DNA of 64,000 bases from Gluconobacter aidae (lineage in GTDB: Bacteria > Pseudomonadota > Alphaproteobacteria > Acetobacterales > Acetobacteraceae): assembly GCF_009547075.1 (NCBI RefSeq), contig NZ_WIPH01000006.1, forward strand, positions 55,489-119,488. The letters are read 5' to 3'. The notes beneath the pieces were generated by a model. That model was not told the origin of the DNA and ran no database searches. It was given only the letters and a program-made list of their open reading frames with translations. Below are positions 8,429 to 19,220 of this stretch, in pieces. The translations under genes were made by a program, and so were the position numbers. Each line of letters starts with the position of its first letter. Position 1 is the stretch's first letter.

Positions 8429-9319
8429 ATGTCTTCGGAACAGGAAATCCAGCCCGTCATCGGTGTGATCGGTGGCTCGGGGCTGTATGACATTGACGGA
8501 CTCGAGAACAAGGAATGGCGCCGGGTGGAAACGCCCTGGGGCGAGCCTTCGGATGAACTGTTGTTCGGCACGTTCGAGGGCGTGCAGTGCGTGTTCCTGC
8601 CGCGTCACGGACGGGGGCATCCCATTCCGCCGTCGCGTCTGAACTTCCGCGCCAATATCGATGCGCTCAAGCGGGCCGGTGTGACGGATATCCTGTCGCT
8701 TTCGGCTGTGGGCTCGCTCAAGGAAGAGCTTCCGCCGGGGCATTTCGTGCTGGTGGACCAGTTTATCGACCGCAGTTTTGCGCGTGAGAAGAGCTTTTTC
8801 GACACGGGCTGTGTGGCGCATGTTGGCATGGCGGACCCGGTTTCGGCGCGTGTGCTGGATGTGGTGCAGGGGGAGGCGGCTTCGCTCGGGATTCCCTTCA
8901 CGCGGGGCGGGACGTATCTGGTGATGGAAGGTCCGCAGTTTTCAACCCGCGCCGAGAGCGAACTGTACCGGTCCTGGGGCTGTTCGGTCGTGGGTATGAC
9001 GAACATGCCGGAAGCCAAGCTCGCCCGTGAAGCGGAGATGAACTACGCGACTGTGGCGATGGTCACGGATTTCGACTGCTGGCACAGCGAGCATGACAGT
9101 GTGACGGTCGAGGCTGTCGTGAAGGTCATGACGGGCAATGCGGAGAATGCGCGTCGCCTTGTGAAGGCTGTCATTCCGGTGCTGGGCAGGAAGCGTCCGG
9201 TCGATGCAGGTGCCGAACGGGCTCTGGATCATGCGATCATCACGGCGCCCGCCGCGCGTGATCCAAAGCTGGTCGCGAAGCTCGATGCTGTTGCGGGCCG
9301 TGTTCTGAAACAGGGCTGA
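8429..9319 (+). CDS. mtnP: S-methyl-5'-thioadenosine phosphorylase
   Basis: Phosphorolyses methylthioadenosine to adenine and 5-methylthioribose-1-phosphate, recycling the by-product of polyamine and other S-adenosylmethionine-consuming reactions. The 296-residue protein has the nucleoside phosphorylase family 2 pattern: IGVIGGSGLYDI at the N-terminus, FLPRHGRGHPIPPSRLNFRA, LSAVGSLKEE, and YLVMEGPQFSTRAES with GMTNMPEAKLAREAEM. The start at 8429 follows CAGGAACAG; the frame is open further upstream but that part has no family similarity. No other methionine-salvage genes are adjacent. Confidence 0.95.
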   Translation: MSSEQEIQPVIGVIGGSGLYDIDGLENKEWRRVETPWGEPSDELLFGTFEGVQCVFLPRHGRGHPIPPSRLNFRANIDALKRAGVTDILSLSAVGSLKEELPPGHFVLVDQFIDRSFAREKSFFDTGCVAHVGMADPVSARVLDVVQGEAASLGIPFTRGGTYLVMEGPQFSTRAESELYRSWGCSVVGMTNMPEAKLAREAEMNYATVAMVTDFDCWHSEHDSVTVEAVVKVMTGNAENARRLVKAVIPVLGRKRPVDAGAERALDHAIITAPAARDPKLVAKLDAVAGRVLKQG

Positions 9320-9331
9320 GGCCCTGCGGGT

Positions 9332-9354
9332 GCCGCGCCTTCACCAGGCGCGGC
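9332..9354. terminator. hairpin between convergent mtnP and DUF2934 genes
   Basis: GCCGCGCCT (9332-9340) and AGGCGCGGC (9346-9354) form a perfect 9-base stem with a TCACC loop, just after the mtnP stop. It lacks a T-run but sits exactly between two converging stops. Confidence 0.55.
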
Positions 9355-9365
9355 GTGAACCATAT

Positions 9366-9629
9366 TCAGTCGAAATTGTGGTTCGGGTCTGCGTCGACGT
9401 TAATGCCTGCGCGCGGATCGTCGATTTCCACACCGTCGAGTTCCGGCGGCGGCAGGTCCTTGACCGGGGTGCCCTGCGGTACGCCCTTGATGGCGATCAG
9501 ATCGGTCGCTTTTTCGAGATAGCCTTCGGGACCACAATCCGGTTTGCCGTCGGCTTCCCACAGAAGGCGCGCTTCGTGCTGGATCGCGGCCTCGCGCTTG
9601 GGATCGTCTTTGAGCGGATTGGTGCTCAT
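9366..9629 (-). CDS. DUF2934-like small protein
   Basis: An 87-residue acidic protein. The first half, REAAIQHEARLLWEADGKPD, followed by GYLEKATDLI, matches the DUF2934 pattern of a helix beginning near an (I/A)xxxA(Y/R)xLWE motif with the glycine/proline turn before a second helix. The second half is Asp/Pro-rich and probably disordered. Function is unknown for the family. Start at 9629 follows AGGAGTTTCAAA. Confidence 0.7.
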   Translation of the reverse strand: MSTNPLKDDPKREAAIQHEARLLWEADGKPDCGPEGYLEKATDLIAIKGVPQGTPVKDLPPPELDGVEIDDPRAGINVDADPNHNFD

Positions 9630-9689
9630 TTTGAAACTCCTGTCTGATCCGGTGCGGTGTTCGCCGGAATTACCATACGTTATAAGACC

Positions 9690-9729
9690 CCTCCCACGGT
9701 TTTGCGACAGGCTGTGTCACCGTGGGAGG
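9690..9729. terminator. large hairpin downstream of the dienelactone hydrolase gene
   Basis: CCTCCCACGGT (9690-9700) and ACCGTGGGAGG (9719-9729) make a perfect 11-base stem with an 18-base loop, eight bases past the hydrolase stop on the minus strand. No T-run. It also lies in the 5' region of the DUF2934 gene. Confidence 0.5.
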
Positions 9730-9737
9730 AGATTGCC

Positions 9738-10448
9738 TCAGGCGAGGTGTGTTTTCAGGAAATCGACGCTGCGCGACCAGGCGAGGTCGCGGGCATCGCG
9801 GTTGAAACTCGCACGCTCGGGGCAGCCAAAACCGTGGCCGGCATCGTCATAGACATATTCCTCGACCTCGGGGCGGGCGTCGCGGATTTTCTGGACTTCG
9901 GTATGGGGAATGGAGGAATCCTCACCACCGAAATGCAGTTCGACCGGGCAGTGCGGCGCGGTTTCGACATGGTTGCCGATGCCGCCGCCATACCAGCTTA
10001 TGGCCGCGTCCACGTCATGGGTGCGCGTCGCGGTCAGCCAGGCGAGCAGACCGCCCCAGCAGAAGCCGATGATGCCGACTTTTTTGTGCCCGGCATCGCG
10101 CAGGGCCTTCGCGCACGCGACAATGTCGACAAGTGTTTTATCGGACGGGATCTGGCTGCGGAGTTCGAGCCCTTCCGTCACGCCGGCCTGTGAGTAGGGC
10201 AGGACGACGCCGGCTTTCGCGCGGTCGAACACGGCTGGGGCGAGGACGTGGAAACCTTCCGCCGCGAAATCGTTGCAGACATTGCGGATATGATCGGTGA
10301 GGCCGAAAATTTCCTGAACGACGATGAGCGCGAAGGGCGACTCCGATGAGCCTGCTTCCCAGGCGTCGAAGCTGTGTCCGTCCGTGGCGGTCAGAGCTAC
10401 CATCCGGCCTGAAACGGGGGTTTTCTTGTCTGCGGGGCTGTGTTTCAT
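9738..10448 (-). CDS. dienelactone hydrolase family protein
   Basis: An alpha/beta hydrolase of 236 residues. The nucleophile elbow GFCWGG carries the cysteine typical of dienelactone hydrolases (about residue 125); the acid and histidine are suggested by GGEDSSIP and DDAGHGFGCPERASF. The early LIVVQEIFGLTDHIRNVCND block is also characteristic. No aromatic-degradation genes are nearby, so the true substrate is probably another lactone or ester. Predicted cytoplasmic, with no signal peptide. Divergent from the DUF4169 gene with only 42 bases between the two starts. Confidence 0.9.
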   Translation of the reverse strand: MKHSPADKKTPVSGRMVALTATDGHSFDAWEAGSSESPFALIVVQEIFGLTDHIRNVCNDFAAEGFHVLAPAVFDRAKAGVVLPYSQAGVTEGLELRSQIPSDKTLVDIVACAKALRDAGHKKVGIIGFCWGGLLAWLTATRTHDVDAAISWYGGGIGNHVETAPHCPVELHFGGEDSSIPHTEVQKIRDARPEVEEYVYDDAGHGFGCPERASFNRDARDLAWSRSVDFLKTHLA

Positions 10449-10490
10449 GTCTGTGTATCCAGTTCTGTAACGCCCGGAAGGCCATGAGCC

Positions 10491-10685
10491 ATGAGCGACA
10501 TCGTTAATCTCCGTCGGGAACGCAAACGCCGCAAGGGGATCGAGGATGCGAGGGTGGCGGACGCGAATCGGAGACTACAAGGGCGTACGAAGGGCCAGAA
10601 AGCCTTGGAAAAGCAGGAGAAAGAGCGCCTGAACGCTCTGCTGGACGGGCGGAAACTTTCTCGGGACGATAGCGAGAATCCTTGA
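10491..10685 (+). CDS. DUF4169-like small basic protein
   Basis: A 64-residue protein rich in Lys and Arg, beginning MSDIVNLRRERKRRKGIEDA, then RVADANRRLQGRTKGQKALE. This matches the small alphaproteobacterial DUF4169 family (start M(A/S)DI(V/I)NLR, then helices with a GRTK motif). Function is unknown. Its stop codon (10683-10685) lies inside the -35 element of the groESL promoter, so the two genes are closely packed. Confidence 0.75.
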   Translation: MSDIVNLRRERKRRKGIEDARVADANRRLQGRTKGQKALEKQEKERLNALLDGRKLSRDDSENP

Positions 10686-10710
10686 CGCGGAATGGGGAGG
10701 AGGACTATGT
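10682..10710 (+). promoter_or_regulatory. groESL promoter
   Basis: TTGACG (10682-10687) and CTATGT (10705-10710) with a 17-base spacer form a vegetative-type promoter directly before the CIRCE element. Transcription would start inside CIRCE, so bound repressor would block it. Confidence 0.65.
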
Positions 10711-10712
10711 CT

Positions 10713-10739
10713 TTGGCACTCTCCGTGTGAGAGTGCCAA
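10713..10739. promoter_or_regulatory. CIRCE operator (HrcA site) of groESL
   Basis: TTGGCACTC, nine bases, GAGTGCCAA: a perfect 9-base inverted repeat with the 9-base spacer that defines CIRCE (consensus TTAGCACTC-N9-GAGTGCTAA). The single change from consensus is symmetrical (A to G, T to C). HrcA repressor binding, released at heat shock, is the established mechanism. Confidence 0.95.
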
Positions 10740-10816
10740 ACTGCACTGCAGTCATTGAGTGCAGCAACCCGGTCACGCTGCTTTGTACAAGGGTGTGGCC
10801 ATAAATGGAGCGATCC

Positions 10817-11107
10817 ATGACGAAGTTTCGTCCCCTTCATGACCGCGTGGTGGTCCGTCGCCTGACGGGCGAAGAGAAGACCGCTGGCGGCATCATCATT
10901 CCTGACACCGCCAAGGACAAGCCGACCGAAGGCGAAGTCGTTTCTGTCGGCCCGGGTGCCCGCAACGAGCAGGGCCAGGTTGTGGCTCTGGACGTCAAGG
11001 CTGGTGACAAGGTGCTGTTCGGCAAATGGTCCGGCACCGAGGTCAAGATCGACGGCGAAGAGCTGCTGATCATGAAAGAGAGCGACATCATGGGTGTGAT
11101 CGGCTGA
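10817..11107 (+). CDS. groES: co-chaperonin GroES
   Basis: Ten-kilodalton lid of the GroEL folding chamber, binding as a heptamer. The 96-residue protein starts [16 protein letters not shown] and contains the mobile-loop region [20 protein letters not shown] (residues about 16-35), [11 protein letters not shown] and the conserved [17 protein letters not shown] 10817 is preceded by GGAG six bases away; an in-frame ATG four codons earlier overlaps that ribosome site and is unlikely. First gene of the CIRCE-controlled operon, 50 bases before groEL. Confidence 0.97.
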   Translation: MTKFRPLHDRVVVRRLTGEEKTAGGIIIPDTAKDKPTEGEVVSVGPGARNEQGQVVALDVKAGDKVLFGKWSGTEVKIDGEELLIMKESDIMGVIG

Positions 11108-11133
11108 TCAGCCGTCCCCGTTTCCTCTCGTAA

Positions 11134-12798
<1,665 letters not shown>

Positions 12799-12865
12799 TC
12801 GAAGTCCGGTTCCTTTCCTGTTCCTTCCTCGGAAGGGGCGGGGAAGGCTCCCAGATGTTGCAAAA

Positions 12866-12897
12866 AAGCCTCTTGCCTGCGGGTCAGAGGCTTTTTC
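12866..12897 (+). terminator. Rho-independent terminator of groESL
   Basis: AAGCCTCT (12866-12873) pairs with AGAGGCTT (12886-12893), with a 12-base loop, followed by a T-rich run. Confidence 0.85.
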
Positions 12898-13079
12898 TTT
12901 GTCTATTTAGTTGCTGAAAGATAACGAAAAAACGGGGGTGGGGTATAAATGTTGCGCGGAGAACACATGTTGCATTCAAGTGCTCCGTATAAGCATGGCT
13001 GGTATGTATTTTTCGTGACAGTAACGCTCCGACATCTTTAGAGAGGGTCCAACATTCTTCTGAAGGATCTTGTTCTTTG

Positions 13080-16064
13080 ATGAACACATCTCGTCGCCAT
13101 CTGTTGCTGTGTGCATCAATTCTCGGAGTTGGGACCCTGTCCGGGACGGCATTCGCCGCTTCCACGACACAGCCGGAACACCGTTCCCACAAGGTTGTGC
13201 ATCACAAGGCTTCCACTTCGACGACTGCCGCCAAAAGCACGAAATCTGCTGCTGTTGTTGCTCCTGCCGCCACATCGTCTGTTGCTGTGCCTGTCGCCAC
13301 GACCATGTCGGCTTCCTCCAGTCGCCGTCGTGCCGCGCTTCTTGAGGCGCAGGGTGTCTCGGGCGGGACCGAGCGCATGGTTGTCACGGGATCGGCTCTG
13401 GCCTCCTCAAACAACCAGAACGCCAACCCCGTCCAGATCGTGACGGCGAAGCAGATCCAGCAGACGGGTGCCACGACGCTCAGCGACTTTTTCGCGCGTA
13501 TCCCGTCCATCGGTGGAACAGGATCGAACAACTCGGAAACCAATGGTACGGGTGGCGCGTCCTGCACTGATATCCGTAACCTGGGTTCCAACCGCGTACT
13601 GGTGCTGATCGATGGCAAGCGCGCCACGCTGAACGGTCAGACCAACTGCATCGATCTGAACGCGCTGCCGGTCCAGCAGATCGCCAGCGTCGAAATCCTG
13701 AAAGATGGCGGTTCCGAACTTTATGGCGCGGATGCCGTGTCGGGCGTCATCAACATCAAGATGCGCCATAACCTCTCGGACGGAAACATCACGATCCGTG
13801 GTGGCATCACCGGGCAGGGCGACAACGATACGGGCATGATCTCCGCCTATAAGGGCTGGAACTTCGATCATGACAAGGGCAACCTAACGCTGTTTGGCCA
13901 GTATATGACGCAGGGCGGTGTTCTGCAGCGTGACCGCAGCTGGGCCAACCCGGTGCAGTTGACGGATAATCCCTTTGGTTCGGGTGGGGAGACCTACGGT
14001 TCAGGTTATTCGAACTACACGCATGTTCAGAACAGCACGACAGGCCTGAATGCCGCCGTTGCGCCTGATGGAAAGACGGTCAGCAACTGGGGCACGAACA
14101 ACCGGTATGACTATGGCCGCCATCAGAGCCTGATCAACCAGCTTCAGGATGCCAGCCTCTCGGGGGACTTCCACTACGAGTTCAACCGGCACGCCAATCT
14201 GTATTCCAATGTGATGTACTCGCATCGGACCAGCTCCAGCTATATGGCAGCCGAGCCGTTTGACGGTTCTGTCCAGCCCAGCACGCTGCCGTCCGTTCTG
14301 ACGGTGCCGGCCAATGATCCGAACAACCCGTTCGGTCAGGACGTGGACATCACGAAGCGCCTGACGGAGCTCGGGGACCGCCGCGACGAGAATGCAACCG
14401 ACACCGTCACGGCCAAGGTGGGCTTGAATGGTGAGATTGCTTATGGCTGGAACTACGACCTGTCGTATACTTACGGTTCCAACATGTCGACGGATCACCT
14501 GGAGAATGTGGGTTCGTATACGAACCTGCTGAACGCCTACGGTCTGCAGCAGGTTGATCCGTCCAGTGCGACGAGTGCGCTTGTCTATAATCCGTCGGTC
14601 TGCCCGTCTTTCGGATGCAGCAATCCGTTCGGGACGATGGGCAGTCAGGCCGCATCCTACGTCAACTACAACACGAACACGCATTCGCATTACCAGCTTC
14701 GTGACTGGAACCTGCGTATCCACAACAACCACGTGACGACGATGCCCTGGAAGGGCGGCGGCGATCTGGGTATTGCGGTGGGTTTCGAGCATCGTGGCGA
14801 GCAGCTGACCAACACGCCTGACGAACTGATCAGCAGCGGACAGAGCCTGACCAATACGGTTCTGCCGACCAGCGGCGGTTTTGACGTGACGGAAGGTTAT
14901 GCGGAAGCCAAGGCGACACTGCTGAAGAATGTCTTTCTTGCGAAGGATCTGACGGTTGACGTGCAGGGACGTGCGTCCGGTTACAGCACGACGTCCGAGA
15001 CGGCGAAGAACTGGAAGGCATCCATCAACTGGGCCCCAACGCGGGACATCCGTTTCCGTGGCACGATCGGCACGTCCTATCGCCAGCCGAACGTCTATGA
15101 GCTGTATGGTGGGCAGTCACTCAGCTACAATCTTGCCAACGATCCGTGTGATGCCGGGCAGGTCGGCACGTATGGTGCTGCTTCTGCGACAGTTGCGGCA
15201 ACCTGTGCCAAGCAGGGGATCAACACGTCCACGTTCCATCAGTCGGGCACGGGTCAGGTTCCGACGCTGGGTGGCGGCAATGCGCATCTGGCACCTGAGA
15301 TCGGACGGACCTACACGTTCGGTACGATCATCACGCCGCGCTGGATCCCGAACCTCTCCATCTCCGGTGAGTTCTGGCACTACTCGGTCAACCACACGAT
15401 CAGCGCGCTTCCGACGCAGTATATTCTGGACGGATGCTACACGGGCACCAGCTCTTCGCTTTGCAATGCGATCAACCGTCTGTCGAATGGCCAGATCAAT
15501 ACGGTGTCGGCGACGAACCAGAACACGGGTGCGCTGCATGAAAGCGGCGTGGACTTTGATTTCGACTACCGTATCCGTGTGGCACGTCACGATGTCCTGT
15601 CGGTCTCCAACAACTTCCAGTATCTGCTGAACTACACGCAGCAACTCGTTCCGGGTGGCGCGTTCACCAACTACACCGGTGCGCTGCTGTATGCCGGTGG
15701 TCCGAACAACGCCAATGCGTCCTACGGTATTCCGCGCGTTCGTGACTATGCGACGTTCGGCTGGACCCATGGTGCCTTCACGGCGACCTATATGTTGCAG
15801 TTCATCGGCGGTATGCGCTGGAACGATCAGTCCGAGTTCCTGAACTCCACGACGGCTGGCCGTTACAAGACGCCGATGATGATCGAACAGGATCTGACGC
15901 TGGCCTATCGCTGGAAGAAGTGGAACTTCGAGAGCGGCATCAACAACATCACCAACAAGAAGCCGCCGTTTGTGGCCAGTGGCGTGGATAACAGCGCCGG
16001 CGCGACCTATGGCAGCTTCTATCAGGGACGTTATTTCTTCCTGCAGGCCGGTCTGAACTTCTGA
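13080..16064 (+). CDS. TonB-dependent outer membrane receptor
   Basis: A 994-residue outer membrane receptor that would import a large substrate, such as a siderophore or glycan, using TonB energy. Residues 1-26 are a signal peptide. Residues about 27-95 are an unusual Ser/Thr/Ala/Val-rich stretch with His-Lys clusters. The plug begins at ERMVVTGSALASSNNQNA and runs through VQIVTAKQIQQTGATTLSDF, LVLIDGKR, and VEILKDGGSELYGADAVSGV. The barrel ends with the classic aromatic-terminal strand YFFLQAGLNF. Pattern resembles the large TBDR class with two extracellular cysteine pairs (GASCTDIRN, QTNC in the plug). ATG 13080 is used; a TTG three bases earlier is closer to the AAGGA. No transport partners are adjacent, so substrate is unknown. 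Confidence 0.92.
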   Translation: MNTSRRHLLLCASILGVGTLSGTAFAASTTQPEHRSHKVVHHKASTSTTAAKSTKSAAVVAPAATSSVAVPVATTMSASSSRRRAALLEAQGVSGGTERMVVTGSALASSNNQNANPVQIVTAKQIQQTGATTLSDFFARIPSIGGTGSNNSETNGTGGASCTDIRNLGSNRVLVLIDGKRATLNGQTNCIDLNALPVQQIASVEILKDGGSELYGADAVSGVINIKMRHNLSDGNITIRGGITGQGDNDTGMISAYKGWNFDHDKGNLTLFGQYMTQGGVLQRDRSWANPVQLTDNPFGSGGETYGSGYSNYTHVQNSTTGLNAAVAPDGKTVSNWGTNNRYDYGRHQSLINQLQDASLSGDFHYEFNRHANLYSNVMYSHRTSSSYMAAEPFDGSVQPSTLPSVLTVPANDPNNPFGQDVDITKRLTELGDRRDENATDTVTAKVGLNGEIAYGWNYDLSYTYGSNMSTDHLENVGSYTNLLNAYGLQQVDPSSATSALVYNPSVCPSFGCSNPFGTMGSQAASYVNYNTNTHSHYQLRDWNLRIHNNHVTTMPWKGGGDLGIAVGFEHRGEQLTNTPDELISSGQSLTNTVLPTSGGFDVTEGYAEAKATLLKNVFLAKDLTVDVQGRASGYSTTSETAKNWKASINWAPTRDIRFRGTIGTSYRQPNVYELYGGQSLSYNLANDPCDAGQVGTYGAASATVAATCAKQGINTSTFHQSGTGQVPTLGGGNAHLAPEIGRTYTFGTIITPRWIPNLSISGEFWHYSVNHTISALPTQYILDGCYTGTSSSLCNAINRLSNGQINTVSATNQNTGALHESGVDFDFDYRIRVARHDVLSVSNNFQYLLNYTQQLVPGGAFTNYTGALLYAGGPNNANASYGIPRVRDYATFGWTHGAFTATYMLQFIGGMRWNDQSEFLNSTTAGRYKTPMMIEQDLTLAYRWKKWNFESGINNITNKKPPFVASGVDNSAGATYGSFYQGRYFFLQAGLNF

Positions 16065-16106
16065 TCCTGCCAGTCTGAAAAACGGCCTGGACCTTTCGGG
16101 GTCCTG

Positions 16107-16146
16107 AAGAGCCCCCGGCCCTTGTGGTCGGGGGCTCTTTTTTTGT
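16107..16146 (+). terminator. Rho-independent terminator of the receptor gene
   Basis: AAGAGCCCCCG (16107-16117) and CGGGGGCTCTT (16129-16139) form a perfect 11-base stem with an 11-base loop and a following T-run. The next 140 bases to the helicase stop hold nothing recognisable. Confidence 0.93.
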
Positions 16147-16286
16147 GCGAAATTTCCGGGGGCGGCGGGACCCGTCAAACGGTTTACGATCGGGAACGCC
16201 GATGACCTTGCCGTGCTGCATTGCGCAAGGCATGGGGCTGACTGAAGCAGGCGCATGAGCAGGCTGGGCAGTCTTGGTGGTCCCGT

Positions 16287-19220
16287 TCAGCCCTGAAGGA
16301 GAGGCGGCTCGTTTTCCTGTATTTCAGGATGCAGGAAGCGGGCGATGTCTTCCAGCGCTTCGGCCAGCGGCATGCGGCGGACATCCACGCCGTCGGGGAA
16401 GGCCGAGAGCAGGCGTGAGGGCATGCGGCGGTCCAGCATGACGAACACGCCGCGATCGGTGCCCTGCCGTATCAGGCGGCCGAAAGCCTGTCGCAGGCGC
16501 ATGCGGGTGATGCGATCGTCGTAATCGCCGGGGCGGCCTTCGGAGAGCAGGCGGCGGCGTTCGCGGTGCAGGATGTCGGGGCGGGGCCAGGGCGTCTTTT
16601 CGAATACGACCATGCGCAGGGCTTCGCCGGGGACGTCCACGCCATCGCGCATGGCGTCCGTGCCCAGCAGGCAGCTATGGGTTTCGGTGCGGAAGACGTC
16701 CACGAGGGAGGCATTGTCCATCGCATCGACATGCTGGGCGTAGAGCGGGAAGCCCTGTGTTTCCAGTGGTTCGTGGATGCGGCGATGGACTTCGCGCAGG
16801 CGGCGGATGGCCGTGAAGAGTCCGAGCGCGCCGCCACCTGCGGTTTCGAACAGGGCGCGGAAAGCGTGGGCGAGGGACGGGATTTCGCCCGAGACGTCCG
16901 TGATGACATAGGCGCGCGTCTGCGTCGCGTAGTCGAACGGGCTCATGACCGAGGCGCGGATGGGCGGCTTGAGGAAATGCGTGGCGCCCAGACGCAGTTC
17001 GGCCGCGTGCCAGCTTGCCTCGTTCTGTGTGTCGCCATGGCCGGTCTGGTCGCGCAGGGTGGCGGACGTCAGGAGCAGGCCGTGCGCGGGGGTCTGGATC
17101 GTCGAGACGAAGGGAATGGTCGGGTCCAGCCAGTGCCGGTACAGGCCGATGTCATGATCCCCCTGTGTCGCGCGGGTGCGGGGCAGTCGTTCGGTGCGGA
17201 TGAAATCCACGAAGGTAGGCGTGACGTCCGGTTCGGGGGGCGTCTGAAGCGCGTCCAGCATGCCGATCCAGCCGGACAGGCGGCTGATGGCGCGGCGGTG
17301 CAGGGTGCGGATCATGGCCTCGATGCGCTGGCGGGTCGGGGCGTCCATTTCCGCATCGTCCTCGACCTGTGCGGCGAGGCGGTCGGCCAGAAGACGAATG
17401 GGATCGCGCAGGCGTGTCAGGGCGCGGCTGAGGGTTTCGGCGGCGCTGGCAACATCCTCATTGACGGGGTGCAGGTCACATTCCGCCGAAATATAGCCGT
17501 CGCGACTGTCCTTGGTCTGCCGGGCGCGGAGCTGGTGGTCCAGGGCGTGCAGGAAGGCTTCGGACGGGTTTTCCGGCGCGGGGTCTTCCGGGATCAGCAG
17601 GGATGTTTCGCCGGGGAGCGGGGGAAGGTCAGGGTCCTGTTCGGTCTCGGTCTGTGGGCGCAGGCGCGTGCTCCAGCCGGGAGCGGGAAGGGCACGTGCG
17701 GCCTGAAGTGCGGCCTGAAGCGGCGTGTCGATCATGGGCAGGCGTTCGACCAGGTCGTCCAGACGGCGTTGCAGGCCACGGGCGCGTGAGCGGCTGCCTT
17801 CCGCGCCGAGCAGCCAGCGGCGCAGTTCGGCGGCTTCGAGGCCGGACAGGGCTGTGGCGAAGGCGCTGTCTGCGGCATCGGGGATATGATGGCCTTCGTC
17901 GAAGACATAGCGCGTGGGCGTGGTGTCCTCGTCGGGCAGGCCGGGTGGAGCAAGGGCGGCCCAGGCGGCCTGTGAGAGAACGAGGGCGTGGTTGGCGACG
18001 ACGAGATCGGCCTGACGGGCGCGGCGGATGCCGTGTTCGACGAAGCAGGTCTGGTAATGCGGGCAGGCGGCGTGGATGCACTCCCCGCGCCGGTCCGCGA
18101 CGCCGAACAGTGTGCCGTGGCCGAAGAGTTCGCCAAACCAGCCGGGGAGGTCCCCGCCCATGAGGTCGCCGTCGCGGCTGGCTTCGGCCCAGCGCGCAAG
18201 CAGGGCCATGGGGAGAAGCGCGGAGAAACCGTCAGGGCCACGGGATGTGGCGACGTTGAGCAGGTCTTCCATGTTCAGCAGACACAGATAGTTCTCGCGG
18301 CCTTTGCGGACGACGACCTTGTCCCGCAGTGTGGTTTCATTCGGGTAGAGACGGCGGAGTTCCTGCTCGATCTGGCGCTGGAGATGGCGGGTATAGGTGC
18401 TGACCCAGACGGCGCCGTCATTCTGTTCGGCCCAGAGGCTGGCGGGGGCGATGTAGCCGAGCGTCTTGCCCGTACCGGTTCCGGCTTCGGTGAGGACGAC
18501 ATTGGGGGAGCCGATGCTTTCGCGCGGTTCGAAAGCGGCTGTGGCGACGGATGCGAAATCGGCCTGACCGGGACGGATTTCGGCGTTTTTGCCAAGGATG
18601 TCACGCAGGCGCTGTCGGGCGGCGTTTGGCGAGACGGGCTGGCTTCCGGGCGCGGGACGGGGAGCGGTTTCTTCCCAGCGGGGCAGGCGCTTCCAGATGC
18701 GGATGGCTTCGTAGGGATGCGCGCCTGTCGTGTCTTGCGGGGTTCCGAGAACGTCCGTGACCTCGCCGCTCCAGGCCCAGCCGGCGCGGGTCAGGGGGAC
18801 CATCAGGGCACGGAGGCGCGTACCTTCGGGCGTTTCGACCTTGTGCCGCAGTTCGTCGAGCAGGGTTTCGCACAGGACGGGCAGGAGGTCCGCGCCGATG
18901 ATCTCGGGTGGTTCGATGCCGAGCGCGAGGGCCAGTCCGCGCGGGGTGGGGGCGACGGTCGTGGCGGGGTGGACGAACAGGAAGAGGTCCAGCAGGTCGA
19001 ACCATGGGACAGGCTGGGACAGCGGGGAGAGATCCAGCGCGCGCAGGGCGGCGGGGCCGTGGACCAGAAGCGGCGGGGGAAGCTGGGTGAGGCGCTCGCG
19101 CGTTTCTTCCGCCGTAAGGTCCAGCAGTTCGCCATCCGGAGTAAGGAGCGAGGACAGGCCGCGACGGGCGACGAGGGCCGGAGCGTCGAATGGCGAGAGA
19201 AAGGTGGGGGCGCGGGGCAT
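16287..19220 (-). CDS. ATP-dependent DNA helicase, DinG/XPD family with iron-sulfur domain
   Basis: Superfamily 2 helicase of 977 residues. Visible motifs: Walker A TEAGTGTGKTLGY (about residue 250), the iron-sulfur cysteines in NYLCLLN and ECIHAACPHYQTCF, then RQADLVVANHALV, Walker B as DEGH (about 442), LLTSATLRD (motif III/IV region), and the C-terminal GTDAMRDGVDVPG and QAFGRLIRQ (motifs V and VI). This is the set of XPD/DinG helicases, which unwind 5' to 3' and act on DNA repair or R-loop structures. The first 240 residues are an alphaproteobacterial extension (MPRAPTFLSPFDAPALVARR). Single-gene unit; role in this organism is inferred. Confidence 0.93.
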   Translation of the reverse strand: MPRAPTFLSPFDAPALVARRGLSSLLTPDGELLDLTAEETRERLTQLPPPLLVHGPAALRALDLSPLSQPVPWFDLLDLFLFVHPATTVAPTPRGLALALGIEPPEIIGADLLPVLCETLLDELRHKVETPEGTRLRALMVPLTRAGWAWSGEVTDVLGTPQDTTGAHPYEAIRIWKRLPRWEETAPRPAPGSQPVSPNAARQRLRDILGKNAEIRPGQADFASVATAAFEPRESIGSPNVVLTEAGTGTGKTLGYIAPASLWAEQNDGAVWVSTYTRHLQRQIEQELRRLYPNETTLRDKVVVRKGRENYLCLLNMEDLLNVATSRGPDGFSALLPMALLARWAEASRDGDLMGGDLPGWFGELFGHGTLFGVADRRGECIHAACPHYQTCFVEHGIRRARQADLVVANHALVLSQAAWAALAPPGLPDEDTTPTRYVFDEGHHIPDAADSAFATALSGLEAAELRRWLLGAEGSRSRARGLQRRLDDLVERLPMIDTPLQAALQAARALPAPGWSTRLRPQTETEQDPDLPPLPGETSLLIPEDPAPENPSEAFLHALDHQLRARQTKDSRDGYISAECDLHPVNEDVASAAETLSRALTRLRDPIRLLADRLAAQVEDDAEMDAPTRQRIEAMIRTLHRRAISRLSGWIGMLDALQTPPEPDVTPTFVDFIRTERLPRTRATQGDHDIGLYRHWLDPTIPFVSTIQTPAHGLLLTSATLRDQTGHGDTQNEASWHAAELRLGATHFLKPPIRASVMSPFDYATQTRAYVITDVSGEIPSLAHAFRALFETAGGGALGLFTAIRRLREVHRRIHEPLETQGFPLYAQHVDAMDNASLVDVFRTETHSCLLGTDAMRDGVDVPGEALRMVVFEKTPWPRPDILHRERRRLLSEGRPGDYDDRITRMRLRQAFGRLIRQGTDRGVFVMLDRRMPSRLLSAFPDGVDVRRMPLAEALEDIARFLHPEIQENEPPLLQG

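Noticed and set aside
12850..13079. Riboswitch or regulatory RNA before the TonB-dependent receptor
   Set aside because: No cobalamin, TPP or other known box was seen; only a weak CGGAG/CTCCG pairing and a TATAAA without a good -35.
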